From Acanthosepion pharaonis (Eukaryota > Mollusca > Cephalopoda > Sepiida > Sepiidae): DNA of 64,000 bases. The DNA lies in assembly GCA_903632075.3 (NCBI GenBank), contig CAHIKZ030005407.1, positions 1,618,501 through 1,682,500 on the forward strand, read 5' to 3'. The notes below the pieces were generated by a model. That model was given only the letters and a program-made list of their open reading frames with translations, did no database searches and had not been told where the DNA came from. A program made the position numbers and the translations under genes. Shown here one piece after another: positions 41,230 through 51,689 of the stretch. Each line of letters starts with the position of its first letter. Positions within the stretch are counted from its first letter, which is position 1.

Positions 41230-42585
41230 GGTTTTAGTGGAACTTTTCATCATCCACCTCGTGCAATTTATCATAGAACGGGTTTAATTTAATTTCTTAA
41301 TTTAATCCATTCTTTATATTCTACTGAGTGACTTTAGTTGGATAAATCCATTTCCTACCGGTTCAGCTATTATTTTCTTAAAACAATCTACTGGATTGGT
41401 CAAAAGTTTGTTTCTTTTTCTTAGATGATATTAACTAACTTTATTCAAAATGATAGGTTCTAATTGTATTGTGACAACTGCCGTATCAGCATGCAGTAAA
41501 AATAATTACAATTGGCATCTTTTCTTATAATGAAGTAGGAAGAAAATTGTTGTAACTGAGTTACCAAAAACAACAGTAGAAAACTGGAATTAGTTTAACA
41601 AAAAGTTTATTACCTTTTGGTACAAGGAAACATAATGTAGAATAGGAACTAGGGAAGAGAATGATTAACCGTGAATGACTAACGATTTTCAGCAAAGGCT
41701 ACTGCTCCTCCTGCTACTCCTCTTGATGTAGGAGTATTTCAATGTCTTTCGTCCGACGGCCGATTCAAAACTTGTAGGGAAATATTCTCTCTCACAACAA
41801 AAATGAACAACCTTTTTGCAAAATCTTCATTTTAGGAAACGTAAAAATGCGAGTTAAATGAAAAAATATTGGGCAGTTTATGAAGAATGTACTATGCGTG
41901 ATCGCGCATGTAAAAAATTTGTTTGCAAAGTTTCTTCCTAAACATTTCTCGCTAAGCTGTGCTTCACAATCAGATAAACCAGTTGATAAAAAACAAATTA
42001 AGACATTACTTGAGAATAATAAACGGTTTAGGAAGCGGGCGATAAGAAAATAAAAAAAAAAATAATGAAAATAAATCAGGAGCTGGAAAATCATTTGAAC
42101 CAGTTCGGTTATGTTAGTAGTTTTGATGTTAGGCTTCCACATAGGAAAAACAAAAAAAAAAAACAGAACAGCAAACAAAAAATAACGAAAAGCTACAAAA
42201 ACAAAAGCAATGGATGATATTTGTATGTATTATTAGCCCCTTAAGCATACCATAAATGTTCACATTTTGAAACAATTTGTGGCCGACGATGGAAAGTGAA
42301 TAGTTTATAACAACAAGTGAGAAGCTGGCATACTTAGTGGTATATTAGTGAACTGTGAATTTATTAGCTCTTTACAAAAGTTTATATTTGATGATGCCCA
42401 CTTGCAAGTGTAAAAAAAAATAACTAATAGAATCCTTTATGGGAGCTAGCTATAACAGATACTCAAATCCTAAATGAACTTTAGTCGCTTTTTCCTGTCT
42501 ACGGCAGATTGCTCAATTCACCTGACTTGATAATCTAAATCATTCTACATGTTTACAGGCCAACATATTCCTACGTGGTACTGTT
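41230..42585. other. Spacer of the inverted duplication, no gene seen
   Basis: AT-rich and unassigned. A minus-strand Phe-rich frame (41792-42178) is compositional. Confidence 0.4.
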
Positions 42586-42589
42586 GGGG

Positions 42590-42800
42590 GTGTATGTTGT
42601 TTTTATCGAGTCAACAGACCGGTTGCCAATCAAGGCTAGAGGTATTTTATAGGCGAGAGAAAAAGAAAAGATGGATTCTTATATTTTTCCAAGGTTATTT
42701 GTGCGAAAGTGTACGTAATGAACACAATCGGAACTCGAACTCGGCCCGCTGATTGTTCTTTGCCAGCCACTAACCGTTACACTATTCGCTCATCGGCAAT
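42590..42800 (-). repeat. SINE-A related copy, diverged
   Basis: Minus-strand A-box 'tagtgtaacggttagtggc' (near 42770) and B-box 'gagttcgagttcc' (42729-42741). The body has 'tttccaaggttatttgtg', 'ggttgccaatcaaggcta'. It is more diverged than other copies but has a clear pol III head. Confidence 0.7.
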
Positions 42801-43091
42801 CCTTAACGAAATGATTCATAATTTTTCTTTTTCTTTTCTGGTACTTTCCAGATAATTGTTTTATTTGTACAGTAATCGATGGGTTTTAGGAGACATTTGT
42901 TCTCCAATTTTGATCTCTCAATTTGCGACCATATTCCTGGTTTTGCACCAAACTCAGTAGAAGTAAAATTAGATGCATTTTAAAATTATTTATTCGTTTT
43001 TTAGGCTAATTCATTTGAATTCAAAGACGATTCATAGAAAAAAATTGTTTCGTATTCAAGGGTAAGAAATTATGACTAAACAGAATTTTTT

Positions 43092-43505
43092 AACTTCCTT
43101 CTTGGTTCGGTGTAAATAATTACGTGATATAATAATACGTAATAAACTGTAAACGAATAAATGTCTATGAAACATGATAAATGTTAATGTTTAGTCTGAA
43201 GAATTTTGCTTTTTGTTCAACTCGCTATTTTTCTTGAGATCAATTATTAGGCTTTCGTTCGATCATCACATGACTGCAATTTGCATAATCTTAAAAGGAC
43301 TGCAAAAAAGCGAAAACATTATAAGTCATTTATATTCAGCTCTAGTGTCATTAACCTAATTACTTTTTCCTTTTCAAAGTTTTCCCATGCGTCATATTTT
43401 TTTTCAAAACACATTAAAATCTAAAAACAAAATGGCCGCAGTATATTTTCCTCTTTTTTACTGCGCTTTTTGATTCTATTTGATGTCTGCAGTATATGAA
43501 CATTT
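43092..43505 (-). repeat. Inner arm (right) of nested inverted duplication
   Basis: Inverse partner of 40826-41222. Confidence 0.8.
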
Positions 43506-43510
43506 TTAAT

Positions 43511-44196
43511 TACCGTATTTGATGGCATATAAAGCGCACTAATTTTTTTTACTAAAAATGTTATTTTAAGATTCCCCTGCGTTTTATATACCATATGTAG
43601 ATTTAAAATTCGCGATAGTCGACCGAAATTAGCTACCTGGCAACTCCTATTAGCTTAAACTTAAACATGAAGGAGCAATGGAATACATGAATGGCAATGC
43701 CTGATAACGACCTGACACTTACAGGAAGAATAAAAAGACACAGCATTGTACAAGTCTGCAAATGGATGAAGCAAGCTTGGGATAATATTAGACCAGAAAT
43801 TCTTGTGAAACCTTTTAAAAAGTGTGGCATTAGCAATGCTCTCAATGGAACGGAAGGTGACGCATTATTTAACGACGATGGATTTGACGATAAATCAAAT
43901 TTTAATGGTAACTGTACTGTTTTGCTCAGTTGTAATAATTGCTTGATTTTTATTTTGTTTTCTTACCTTTGGATATAATAAAGTTTTTATACGCTCGTGT
44001 TCCTTTTTTCCTATTATTTTTCGTTTAATTGTAATTATGGCTTGTTTAATCAAAATAATACCTAATAAATATAGCCTAGGCTGTAGCATTTGCTAATAAT
44101 TTTACTAATTTTACTCATTACTAATTTTTTTCTTGATTTTAACTGCTGGGATGCGTCTTATACACCCGCGCGTCTTATATGCTGTCAAATATGGTA
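43511..44196 (+). mobile_element. pogo-like DNA transposon, internally deleted
   Basis: Ends are 'taccgtatttgatggcatat' (43511) and the inverse of 'taccatatttgacagcatat' (to 44196). TA is at each boundary, as expected for Tc1/mariner/pogo elements. The interior holds only the C-terminal remnant of the transposase (43691-43900), so the element is non-autonomous. It lies in the right half of the inverted duplication, between inner and outer arms, and has no partner in the left half. Confidence 0.85.
43691..43978 (+). pseudogene. pogo-like transposase C-terminal fragment
   Basis: Open frame reading LTLTGRIKRHSIVQVCKWMK, QAWDNIRPEILVKPFKKCGI, SNALNGTEGDALFNDDG. This is the typical tail after the DDE domain in pogo/Tigger/JRK-type transposases (CxWVxxAWxxI...SFxxCGISNALDGTEDD). 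The CENPB-type DNA-binding domain and DDE catalytic domain are missing. The downstream hydrophobic part is probably non-coding. A domesticated gene is unlikely because the fragment sits inside matching TIRs. Confidence 0.75.
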
Positions 44197-44280
44197 ATTT
44201 TCTTATTGGAAATTATATTTTATTCGACGATTAATTTTAGATTAAATAATTTAAATGTTTTTATTTTAGTAGGATTGGCT

Positions 44281-45450
44281 CGAATCATGACTTATGTTGG
44301 GTGTGTTGACTAAATATTAGAAGTTTTAACTTACGTCCTGAATATTTAATGACAGTTATTGTCACAAATTTCTGGTTTGATAAACATTTTTTTATTTCTT
44401 GAATGCGACTCAGATAAAAAAGTAAAAATAAGAACAAGAACAAGCAAAAACAAAAAAAGAAACAAAAACCAAAAGTCAAAAACTAATAAGAGCAACAAGC
44501 ATTCAAAGTAAAATAAATTTGATGCTTTATAATACTTAACTGGCGAGTAAGAATTATAGAAAACTTTGCACTTTTTTTTAATGAGACTGACACGTTGTCT
44601 TGATCAGACGGTTTGTTCTTGTTAGTGTTATTTCCATTGTTCAGACTCAATTGTTTCCATTGTTCAGACTTCTGCTAGAAAAGTTTGTCCACTATGTGGT
44701 GCTAGACAATCTTTTTCGCCAGAATCTATCTTGCACACGTATAATCTATATAATTTGCTATGGCTCTTCTGCCAACCATTCGCACAAGCTCGTCATGTAA
44801 GTGGATCGTTGTTTTTACACAAGTTTGTCATGTAAGTGGATCGTTGCTGCTCACCGTGTTCCCTGTGAAGGTTAAGTTTTTCAAGCCTTTCTTCCTCATT
44901 ATGTGCCTAAGTAATTTCAGTTATCTTTTCCTGATTCTGAGTATAAGTGTTCTTTCTACATCTCTCTATATACCTGGGATGAGGTATTGCAACTATTTAC
45001 ACAATTTACATTGTTCGGACTGTTGTCCTCATCTTTATTGCCATATTCACCTTCAATATCTGTCACTATTTCTGAGATAAGGTATTGTAACTATTTACAC
45101 TATTTACATTGTTCGGACTGCTGTCCTCATCTTTATTGTCATATTCACGACGTTTCGGCCGTTGTACGCTCCGACATTCTTCAGGTCATATACGTAGGAA
45201 TTTCGAACCAAATCCTTTATTTCTTCTGCGTGGGGTAGTTTGTTCTAGTTCCACGTGCCATGCCTTTTCTGGATATCCCAGTTTCAGTTATTTCCTTTTT
45301 TTTTTTTTTTTTTTTAGTAACTCAACAACTCTCCAAGTTTTTGTTTAGCTCTGCTGTAGCCAGGTATTGAACTCACATCTCTTTGGGTCATGGAACTTGA
45401 TTACTTCAACCATCGCTTTTATCAAATGCGTCTCGAAGTCGAGACATCAC
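44281..45450 (-). repeat. Outer arm (right) of large inverted duplication
   Basis: Inverse partner of 38366-39397, including an RTE scrap (44850-44960 minus) and a SINE-B copy. A ~115-bp part (44985-45045 against 45070-45140) is additionally duplicated in tandem in this arm only. Confidence 0.85.
45070..45450 (-). repeat. SINE-B copy
   Basis: Minus strand: B-box 'gagttcaatacctgg' near 45360, 'ggcatggcacgtgg', CTGAAGA (45177-45183), 'tacaacggccgaaac'. It ends 'agtgtaaatagttacaatac' at 45083. Confidence 0.75.
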
Positions 45451-45777
45451 AAAGACTACCGATAACGTGGTTTCTTTTATAATAAATAATTAAATATATG
45501 AACTTATAGTTACGTGAACCTCAGCTGTTAGATCAAAAGATTTCTTCCAGACTTGTTGGTATTATTATGTAAAAGGGTCACTCGTTTTATATTGATCTGG
45601 CAAAACTTAGTCAAATCTCTTTTGCAAATAAATAAACTTTTATGTTTTTATTCAATTTCAAAATGTATTTGCCATTAAGAAAATAGCATTTACATAACCT
45701 GTTACTCATAAATATTTAAATATTTAATATATTTTGTTTTTATTTCAAAAACAGGTTTCAACATAAAACATTGTGCT

Positions 45778-45830
45778 TGTTCCCGCCTTCGTTAGTTCGC
45801 ACGACCGTTACGCCATGTCAATATATCATA
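45778..45830 (-). repeat. tRNA-like SINE head fragment
   Basis: Minus strand: 'catggcgtaacggtcgtgcg' is a good A-box context. The B-box is not found. Confidence 0.35.
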
Positions 45831-45839
45831 AGTAATAAA

Positions 45840-45911
45840 CTATTTCGAAAATACACTGCTTGGTTTCACTGAGAAAATGAAAGAAAGAAAGAGAAAAAGA
45901 AAAGAAGACAG

Positions 45912-45966
<55 letters not shown>
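45840..45966. repeat. GA-rich tract and (GA)n
   Basis: Degenerate 'gaaagaaagagaaaaag', then (GA)n at 45918-45966, directly joined to the U2 copy. Confidence 0.9.
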
Positions 45967-45968
<2 letters not shown>

Positions 45969-46030
45969 CAGATTAAACTGATTAAAACAGATACTACACT
46001 TTGATCTTAGCCAAAAAGCCGATAAGCAAT
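45966..46030 (-). pseudogene. U2 snRNA pseudogene, 5' part only
   Basis: The minus strand from 46030 matches the first ~64 nt of U2 snRNA with a handful of changes. 'ttggctaagatcaa', the branch-point-pairing 'gtgtagta' and 'atctgtt..aatcagtttaat' are all present. It breaks at 'ctgat' into (CT)n, so the Sm site and the stem III/IV region are missing. U2 normally pairs the intron branch site in the spliceosome. This copy cannot produce a stable U2. Confidence 0.9.
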
Positions 46031-46129
46031 GACGACTGTGATAAAAGCGATATTTTTCAGACGCACAGTATCGAAGTTTCAAAATCCAGTTACCATAAAT
46101 AAAATAACCTGTTAATTCCTATTCTTTTA

Positions 46130-46240
46130 TTTTAAAATTAATAATATTTTTCTTTTTCTCTTATGATTTTTCACTCGGTAATCCCTTGCGTCTCAGTGGT
46201 TTTATTGCCTTGTTTAGGGTGAAATGAATAAAAAAAAATA
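46130..46240 (+). repeat. LINE 3' end
   Basis: 'actcggtaatcccttgcgtc', 'tcagtggttttattgccttg', 'ttagggtgaaatgaat' and A-run. Same lineage as 10480-11242. Confidence 0.7.
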
Positions 46241-46249
46241 TTCTATTCT

Positions 46250-46740
46250 TTTTATTGTACTTATTGATAGTTTTTGGGTGCATCGTCAGTGATAATAGCT
46301 TTGCAGCAAAGCGGTCGAACCTGCTTTAATCGGATGAATCAGGATGCTGAACTGTACTGATCCGAGGCCTACATCCAACTCTCACACGTGACTCGAAGAA
46401 TTTGCATGGGCACTGCGACAGTCTCAGCCGGTCAACGGCATCGACGTGTCAGCTAAACTGTGTGAGGGTAAACAAAAGGGTTTCCCGACGCAATCGGTGC
46501 AGGGGAAAATCTCTTCACAACTCATCTGTGGCAAGCGGCCATTGACAATTCAGAAGCCTGGGTGTAGGTGCTGCTCCTCAGAGGTCAATGACTTTATTAT
46601 TGGGCGTAGGAAGTTCTGAGGGGAGTGACGGGATAAACTCAACATCTCCAGTGCCAAAGGGAACCGGAAAGCCATTACATTCTTTTGAACCACAATTACA
46701 ACAGAAATAGGGGGAGCAGCGAAAACAGGGGCGCAAGGCG
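46250..46740. other. GC-richer segment of unknown nature
   Basis: Composition clearly differs from the flanks, with blocks such as 'gacagtctcagccggtcaac' and 'tttcccgacgcaatcggtgc'. A short minus-strand frame (46550-46765) has no recognisable domain. It could be part of a retrotransposon or an old processed copy. Confidence 0.4.
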
Positions 46741-46741
46741 C

Positions 46742-47268
46742 GCGGTAAACTTGCAAATTAAGCAAAACCCAATTGTAAGGAAAATTTCCATTCTGGTGTA
46801 AATTTGCCTGCTTGTTTCGAAAATAGCAATAAGATTTTGCCGAAGAAAACCTATTTAGGAGTTATTCGGCCTTATTCGCGTCGCGGCTTAGTCCGGCCGA
46901 CATTACTGGCTTTTTTACATACATTTGTTTCGAGTAGACATGCGCGGAAGCTTCAGTTTTCCTAATTACTGCGCACTGCGCAAACTTTGAATGTTCGCAA
47001 TAATCAAGACGTGTAAGAAGATAAGAAGATCGAGAAAGAGGCCGTTAACTAAGTAAGCTTCCGCGCATTACTACTTGAGACAAAGTAATGGTAGCCGGGC
47101 TCGACGCGAATAAGGCCGAACTTATATTGTCCATAACTCCTAAATGATTTTCTTCCGCAAACTTTTATTGGTATTTTGGAATTAATCAGGCAATTTCCCA
47201 CCAGAATGGAAATTTTCATCAGAATTGGTTTCCGGGGGTTAATCTGCAAATTTACCAGATACGCTAAC
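46742..47268. mobile_element. Large foldback element, ~210-bp inverted arms
   Basis: 46742-46953 and 47055-47268 are inverted. Shared blocks include 'aaatttccattctggtg', 'atttaggagttat', 'ttcggccttattcgcgtcg' and 'atgcgcggaagctt', around a ~100-bp spacer. The outer ends read 'ggtaaacttgcaaatta' and the inverse of 'ggtaaatttgcagatta'. There is no transposase. The class is unknown: a MITE or the two ends of a deleted DNA transposon. Confidence 0.85.
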
Positions 47269-47514
47269 TGAATAAATGAATGTACGAATGATTAATAATT
47301 TTATACTTGCGTCTATATTCGTCCTAACTTTTTCGTATCTATAGGAAATGGAATTCTTCGAGAATCTACGCTAAACAGATTGTGTTTATTATTTTAGATG
47401 ACAGTGGTAATTTACATGAATTTTTTTAAATAGTATATTTTTCTCGAGAAATCTTTAAAAAATAGGCATTATGTTCCTTGGGGCATAGTTTTCTTCAATA
47501 ATATTTGAATAATA

Positions 47515-47640
47515 GAATAATAAATACCGTTTAATAAATAAACGGAGCGTCTACTCTAATATGAGTATCCACTAAAAATAACATTTAAAGTAATAAAAAT
47601 CTGTCAGATTAATAAAGATCAATTACTTTTTGTTTTAGAA
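47515..47640 (-). repeat. Interspersed repeat R5, copy 4
   Basis: Inverse match to 31437-31575. Confidence 0.65.
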
Positions 47641-47741
47641 ATTGCTAAGGTGGGATAGAAAAAGGTTTGAGTTAATGATTGAACTGTCATGAATTATAAA
47701 GCAATGTATCAAAAAGAAGAAATTATCGCGACTGAGTTTAA

Positions 47742-48058
47742 TCCTTTGAGCCCTGATCACCACTTTACCGGTAGTAGAGAAAAATGGCGTAATGCTCAGC
47801 CAATCAAAAAGACCGTAATATTCTGATGTTATTGAACATTATGCCAACATGTCCACGCCTTTTCATTGTATTTTGTACATGTGTTTTGGATAAAAAAGAT
47901 CGTTTTTAGCACGAAGCGCACAGTGTCAGGAAGTTATATATTTTTTGTAACTATTTTTATATCTACCGTGAAACATTACATACCAATTATTTGCGAATTT
48001 TGACTCAGGAGCTCAGGCAGAAGGGTTAAAATTGTTCAGGAACACAGAGCTCAAAAGG
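47742..48058. mobile_element. piggyBac-type MITE
   Basis: TTAA is on both sides (47738-47741 and 48059-48062). The ends are 'tcctttgagccctg' and the inverse of 'ccttttgagctctg'. TTAA duplication and CCTTTTG-like ends point to the piggyBac superfamily. It is 317 bp and non-coding. Confidence 0.6.
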
Positions 48059-48294
48059 TTAATGTCGTCATATTTGGGAGTAAAAATTAAGGTAAAAAAT
48101 AATCGAAACATGAAATTATCGAAAAGAAGAACGTTTTTTAATCTTTAAATTACGCAAATAAATTTTCAGTGAGAAGTGCTTTCTTTATCTTTTTTTTTTT
48201 TTTTTTTTTTTACAGCGAAGTTCCCCCTTTACAAGGCCCGGGGATATTCGAAGTCGAGGGTTACGTTTGGGGGACATTTGCGTGTATAGAAGTG

Positions 48295-48960
48295 GAAGAT
48301 ACCGTTTAACCTTAGCCTTGAACAGGTTAAGATTGTAATGATCGAGGAAACATCCTGTTGTGAGATGGTTCTACATGTCAGTGGTTCGCGGGAAGGAGCT
48401 GCTCATGTGGAACTTACTTCTTACCGGTGGAATACGGAAGCAATGTGAGCGGTTTGCTACTATGTAAGTCGCATGGCGTGTTTTTGTTGTGACGGTTTGC
48501 CTCGGCGAAACCAGGGAATGTAGTTCGTCCGAGCACCTTCCGTGGAAGTAGCGGTATAGCAGTGAGATGATTGCTACATCCCGCCAGCTGGAGAGGTTGA
48601 AAGGTGGAGAAAAAATTCGTCATTCACAAAGGCTGAAGAGTGAGATTTGGGCAGCACCCGTCCAACTTATTCCATTTTTGACTTTATCTTGTAAAGGTAG
48701 AGAATAGCAGGAGAAATCAGGTACTTACTGGAACGAACCGACCATTTTACCTGTATTCTTAGCAACGGAAGGTATGTACGAGTTCCACTTCAGATTGGGT
48801 GTGAGTTTGAGGCCCAACGGTCTTTCAAGGCACGGTGCTTCCCTGAGAGGACCTCTGTTCATACTCATTGGTGGTAGTTCGGGGTCAGATCGGCGATGAT
48901 AGAATTTAACTAGTTTGGTCTTTGAGGCATTCAAGTTTCTTTCAATAATTCAGGTAAAGA
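48295..48960 (-). pseudogene. jockey/CR1-like LINE RT C-terminus
   Basis: Minus strand from 48945: NASKTKLVKFYHRRSDPELP, then RPLGLKLTPNLKWNSYIPSV, AKNTGKMVGSFQ (to 48725). A gap follows, then blocks equivalent to 'LSLLYRYFHGRCSDEL' (48500-48560), SKPLTLLPYSTGKK and, near 48310-48360, the DHYNLNLFKAxV tail. The RT catalytic motifs are missing. A poly-T at 48189-48211 flanks the 3' side. Confidence 0.75.
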
Positions 48961-48964
48961 GATT

Positions 48965-49605
48965 TTGTTTTCAATGCTGAGATTTAATTATTTTTGGCGT
49001 TGTTTTTAAAAGCAAGACATTTTTTTTTTTTTTTGGCGGGAGACGACAACTCGTAAAAATCACAAAGAACTGAGATAGAACCGGATGTTTGCTTTGGTTT
49101 GGTTATGAGACGGTGAGAAACAGAAAAGAGAAAGAAAAGGAATTCTTAAAAGAATAAAAAGCGGAAATTGTATTTCCAAAGAAAGCATATTGAATAAAAC
49201 AAAAATAAAAATAAATAACCAAACTTGTGCAGATTGCTATAACAGGAAGCAAAAATATCAAGGCAGGTCACCGGATTCAAATTTTGGAAAACTGATCTCT
49301 TTTCTCTCTGTCCCCCTTTTTCTTATGTTTTCTATATCCTCTCTCACGTTTCTCTCCTCCTCTTTCTTACTCTTTCTTTCACTGTTGTTCTTTCCGTAAG
49401 AATTTTCTTTTCGGCATTCTATGTTTACCACTCTCTCACACACATTAACTTTCTCTTTCAAGTTTATTTTCTCTATTTCTCAATGTTTCTGCCTCGTTGG
49501 GAAAGCAAACAAACAAAGAAACAACTAATTTTCTGAGGAAAGGTGAAATTACTATAAAGAATTTATTCAGTAGATGAAACTATTTCCATGACAAATGTTC
49601 TGACG
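48965..49605. other. No gene seen
   Basis: Includes poly-T (49020-49035) and CT-rich sequence (49300-49480). Confidence 0.45.
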
Positions 49606-49611
49606 AGCTCA

Positions 49612-49945
49612 ATTCTTTAATTTCAACAGTTCAGACCTTTACAGCTAAGAGCCGCCTTGCTACGTCCACAAAGTCGAATCACCCTAATTCCCCCTGTATT
49701 CCATTTATAAGAAGAAAGTTTCATTTAGAAAGACTTTTCCTAAGAACTGCTACTTTATAGAACAGATTCCCATGAGAATGTATCCACAAATATAGTCTTA
49801 ACCTCTTTAATTTCAGATTCAATCGTTATCTCTCCTCTATATCCTCATAATCTTCACTTTCTACTTACACCTCTTATGTCCATACCACACACTTCATTCA
49901 GTAAGGCTCTACCTTGAGTAGTTCTTGGGCCTTGTATTGATTGAA
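49612..49945 (+). pseudogene. jockey/CR1-like LINE 3' end
   Basis: 'ttacagctaagagccgcctt', 'gtcgaatcaccctaat', 'aaagtttcatttagaaagac', 'aacctctttaatttcagat', then 'gagtagttcttgggcct'. Same block order as 7965-8440. Confidence 0.7.
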
Positions 49946-49971
49946 AATTCTTCTTCTTTTTCTATATGTAG

Positions 49972-50674
49972 TGCCCCTTCAGGACGTTGGCGATTATGGC
50001 TCTCCACAATTTCCTGTTCTTTATAGCTATTAATCAATTTTATCCTTTTGTTATCTCTCCTAAACCCTGTTCTGTAATCCATTTACTCAAGCTCACTGGG
50101 GTGGTGGTGGTTATATGTTGCTTTCTTCTGTCCCTCTTGATTTCACTCTTTACTGTGAGTGTCAAATTTTCCAAGTCCTGTTACCTTATTATGTACCCTA
50201 GACATTTCACCTGTGTGTTTCTGAACTTAATTGTGTCCTTTTTGTTTCCATTTTCTTTAAAACGTTATCGTTGCTCAGATGTTCGGTCTATGGTATTCTC
50301 AGCACATTTCTGTTGTTTCAAGTCTCGTCTTCATCTGTGAGGAGACTGTCCAGCATTCACTGCCATATAGGAGGACTAATATTACGTACACTTTTCTTTG
50401 TTTCTAACAATGTTTTGCTTGTTTCTTTAGACTTTGCTTAGCTTTTGGAAGGCAACTTTGGTTATCCCAAAGCACCTAATGCCACACTTTCCGTCCTCTG
50501 TTAAAACACTTCATAGATATATTTAAGTTTTTGTACTTGTTTGATTTTCGCATCTCCAATTTGTAATTTGTATGTTGGGCTGTTCCCTTTAATGACAACC
50601 ATGTATTGTGTCTTCTTACAATTAATGTTTAGTGTTTTTTTTTCTCGCTTTTCTTTCACTACCTTCTGTAGGTG
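49972..50674 (-). pseudogene. RTE-like LINE, copy E (3' part)
   Basis: Minus strand, matching copy A block by block: the end 'gccataatcgccaacgtcct' (VLK) at about 49980, the EGLENLTxTG region (50100-50170), the ECWT region (50290-50350), and a QIGDAKIKQVQKLKY-type block (50520-50580). Frames are interrupted. A 187-bp insertion at 50683-50869 separates it from the upstream part. Confidence 0.75.
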
Positions 50675-50682
50675 TTCTTATA

Positions 50683-50869
50683 CATTCGGTATTTACCCAA
50701 AGCCTCCCCACAAGGCCTCTTTTTAACGTGAGGCATTCCGAGTGCATACGCTCGGGTAAAAATTCCTCTTAGATTTCGCATACACGGTGGCGGGTGGCTA
50801 TCTACCACAACATAGTCTGGGTTCCTCTCTGCTCGGTGGCAGAGAGGCCGACAAGAAGTTCTGTTCAAC
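50683..50869. ncRNA. Structured 187-bp insertion with 8-bp target duplication
   Basis: It sits inside RTE copy E, flanked by 'ttcttata' on both sides (50675-50682 and 50870-50877). It is GC-rich and can form a series of hairpins: 'aagcctcc..ggcctctt' (50700-50720), 'ccgag..ctcgg' (about 50738-50756), 'gtgg..ccac' (50793-50807), a perfect 9-bp 'cctctctgc..gcagagagg' (50824-50847), and 'gaagttctgttcaacttc' at the right edge. The minus strand has 'ggaatttttacc', similar to an Sm site, between two hairpins. I cannot match it to a known RNA family. It might be a retroposed small RNA or a hAT-type insertion, given the 8-bp duplication, but no TIRs are seen. Confidence 0.55.
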
Positions 50870-50877
50870 TTCTTATA

Positions 50878-51185
50878 GCTTCATTTCTGTCAGCTATCAA
50901 CACTGTGCCATCTTTATATTTTAGGTTGTTAAGATTGTGGCCGCCAATAATGAATCCTGGCAGGGATTCTAATTCTCTCTCAGAATTAGCTGACTGTATA
51001 TATTTGAATAAATCTGTTGAGAAGACATATCCTTGTTTTACACCCCTTTCTATTTTTGTATATTTACTGAATTAATTTTCTATTCGTATGCAGGCGATTA
51101 TCCCAGTATATGTTCTGGATTATTCTAATATCCCCCCCAAATATATCATTTTTCCCTCGTAGTTCCAATAGTTCTTTGTAAAAAA
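50878..51185 (-). pseudogene. RTE-like LINE, copy E (RT part)
   Basis: Minus strand NLYxxIQSANSERELESLPG, then motif C as YKDG in place of YADD (50905-50920). Further right is 'aggatattagaataatcc', equivalent to copy C at 15220. Severely decayed. Confidence 0.7.
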
Positions 51186-51229
51186 AAGACAGAAAAAAAG
51201 AAACAAAAGAATTGCTTTTCTATCTATAT

Positions 51230-51540
51230 TGAGGTATTATGTAGACTATTTACATTATTCAAACTATCGTTCTCATCTTTGTTGTCATATTTATCACAAC
51301 GTTTCGGCCGTTGTACGCTCCAGCCTTCTTGAGGTGGTTGGAATGTCGAACTGAACCCTTTAATTCGCTCGCTGGGGTAGGCTGTTTTATTTCAACGTGC
51401 CATGTCTAATGGATGTTGGTTATCAGTTATCTCCTGTTAATTCCTCTCTCCAAGTTCTCCACTGCCTTAACCAGGTATTGAACTCGTAACTCCTTAAGGA
51501 CACATAACACAGTGGATAAAGGCGTTGGTGAGATCCAGTG
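51230..51540 (-). repeat. SINE-B copy, nearly full length
   Basis: The minus strand starts with the tRNA-like head 'cataacacagtggataaagg' (A-box) near 51510 and 'gagttcaatacctgg' (B-box) near 51480. It continues 'ggagaacttggagagaggaa', 'tggcacgttgaaataaaa', then CTCAAGA / GGCCGAAAC (51300-51332) and the tail 'aatagtctacataatacc'. It is about 310 bp long. Confidence 0.8.
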
Positions 51541-51544
51541 ATAA

Positions 51545-51640
51545 GACCCAAAGGCCGGAGCGTACAACGGCCGAAACGTTGGGATAAATACGGCAACAGA
51601 GATGAGGACGATAGTCCGAATAATGTAAATAGTGTGTAGA
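51545..51640 (+). repeat. SINE-B 3' fragment
   Basis: 'ggagcgtacaacggccgaaa' and 'gataaatacggcaacagaga' followed by 'ccgaataatgtaaatagtgt', inverted relative to the neighbouring copy. Confidence 0.7.
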
Positions 51641-51689
51641 ATTGTTTTTGTATGAAATAATTTCATCATTTACAAAAGTGTAAAAAATC

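Noticed and set aside
43691..43978. A host gene derived from a pogo transposase (domesticated)
   Set aside because: The fragment sits inside matching TIRs with TA flanks and lacks both the DNA-binding and catalytic domains.
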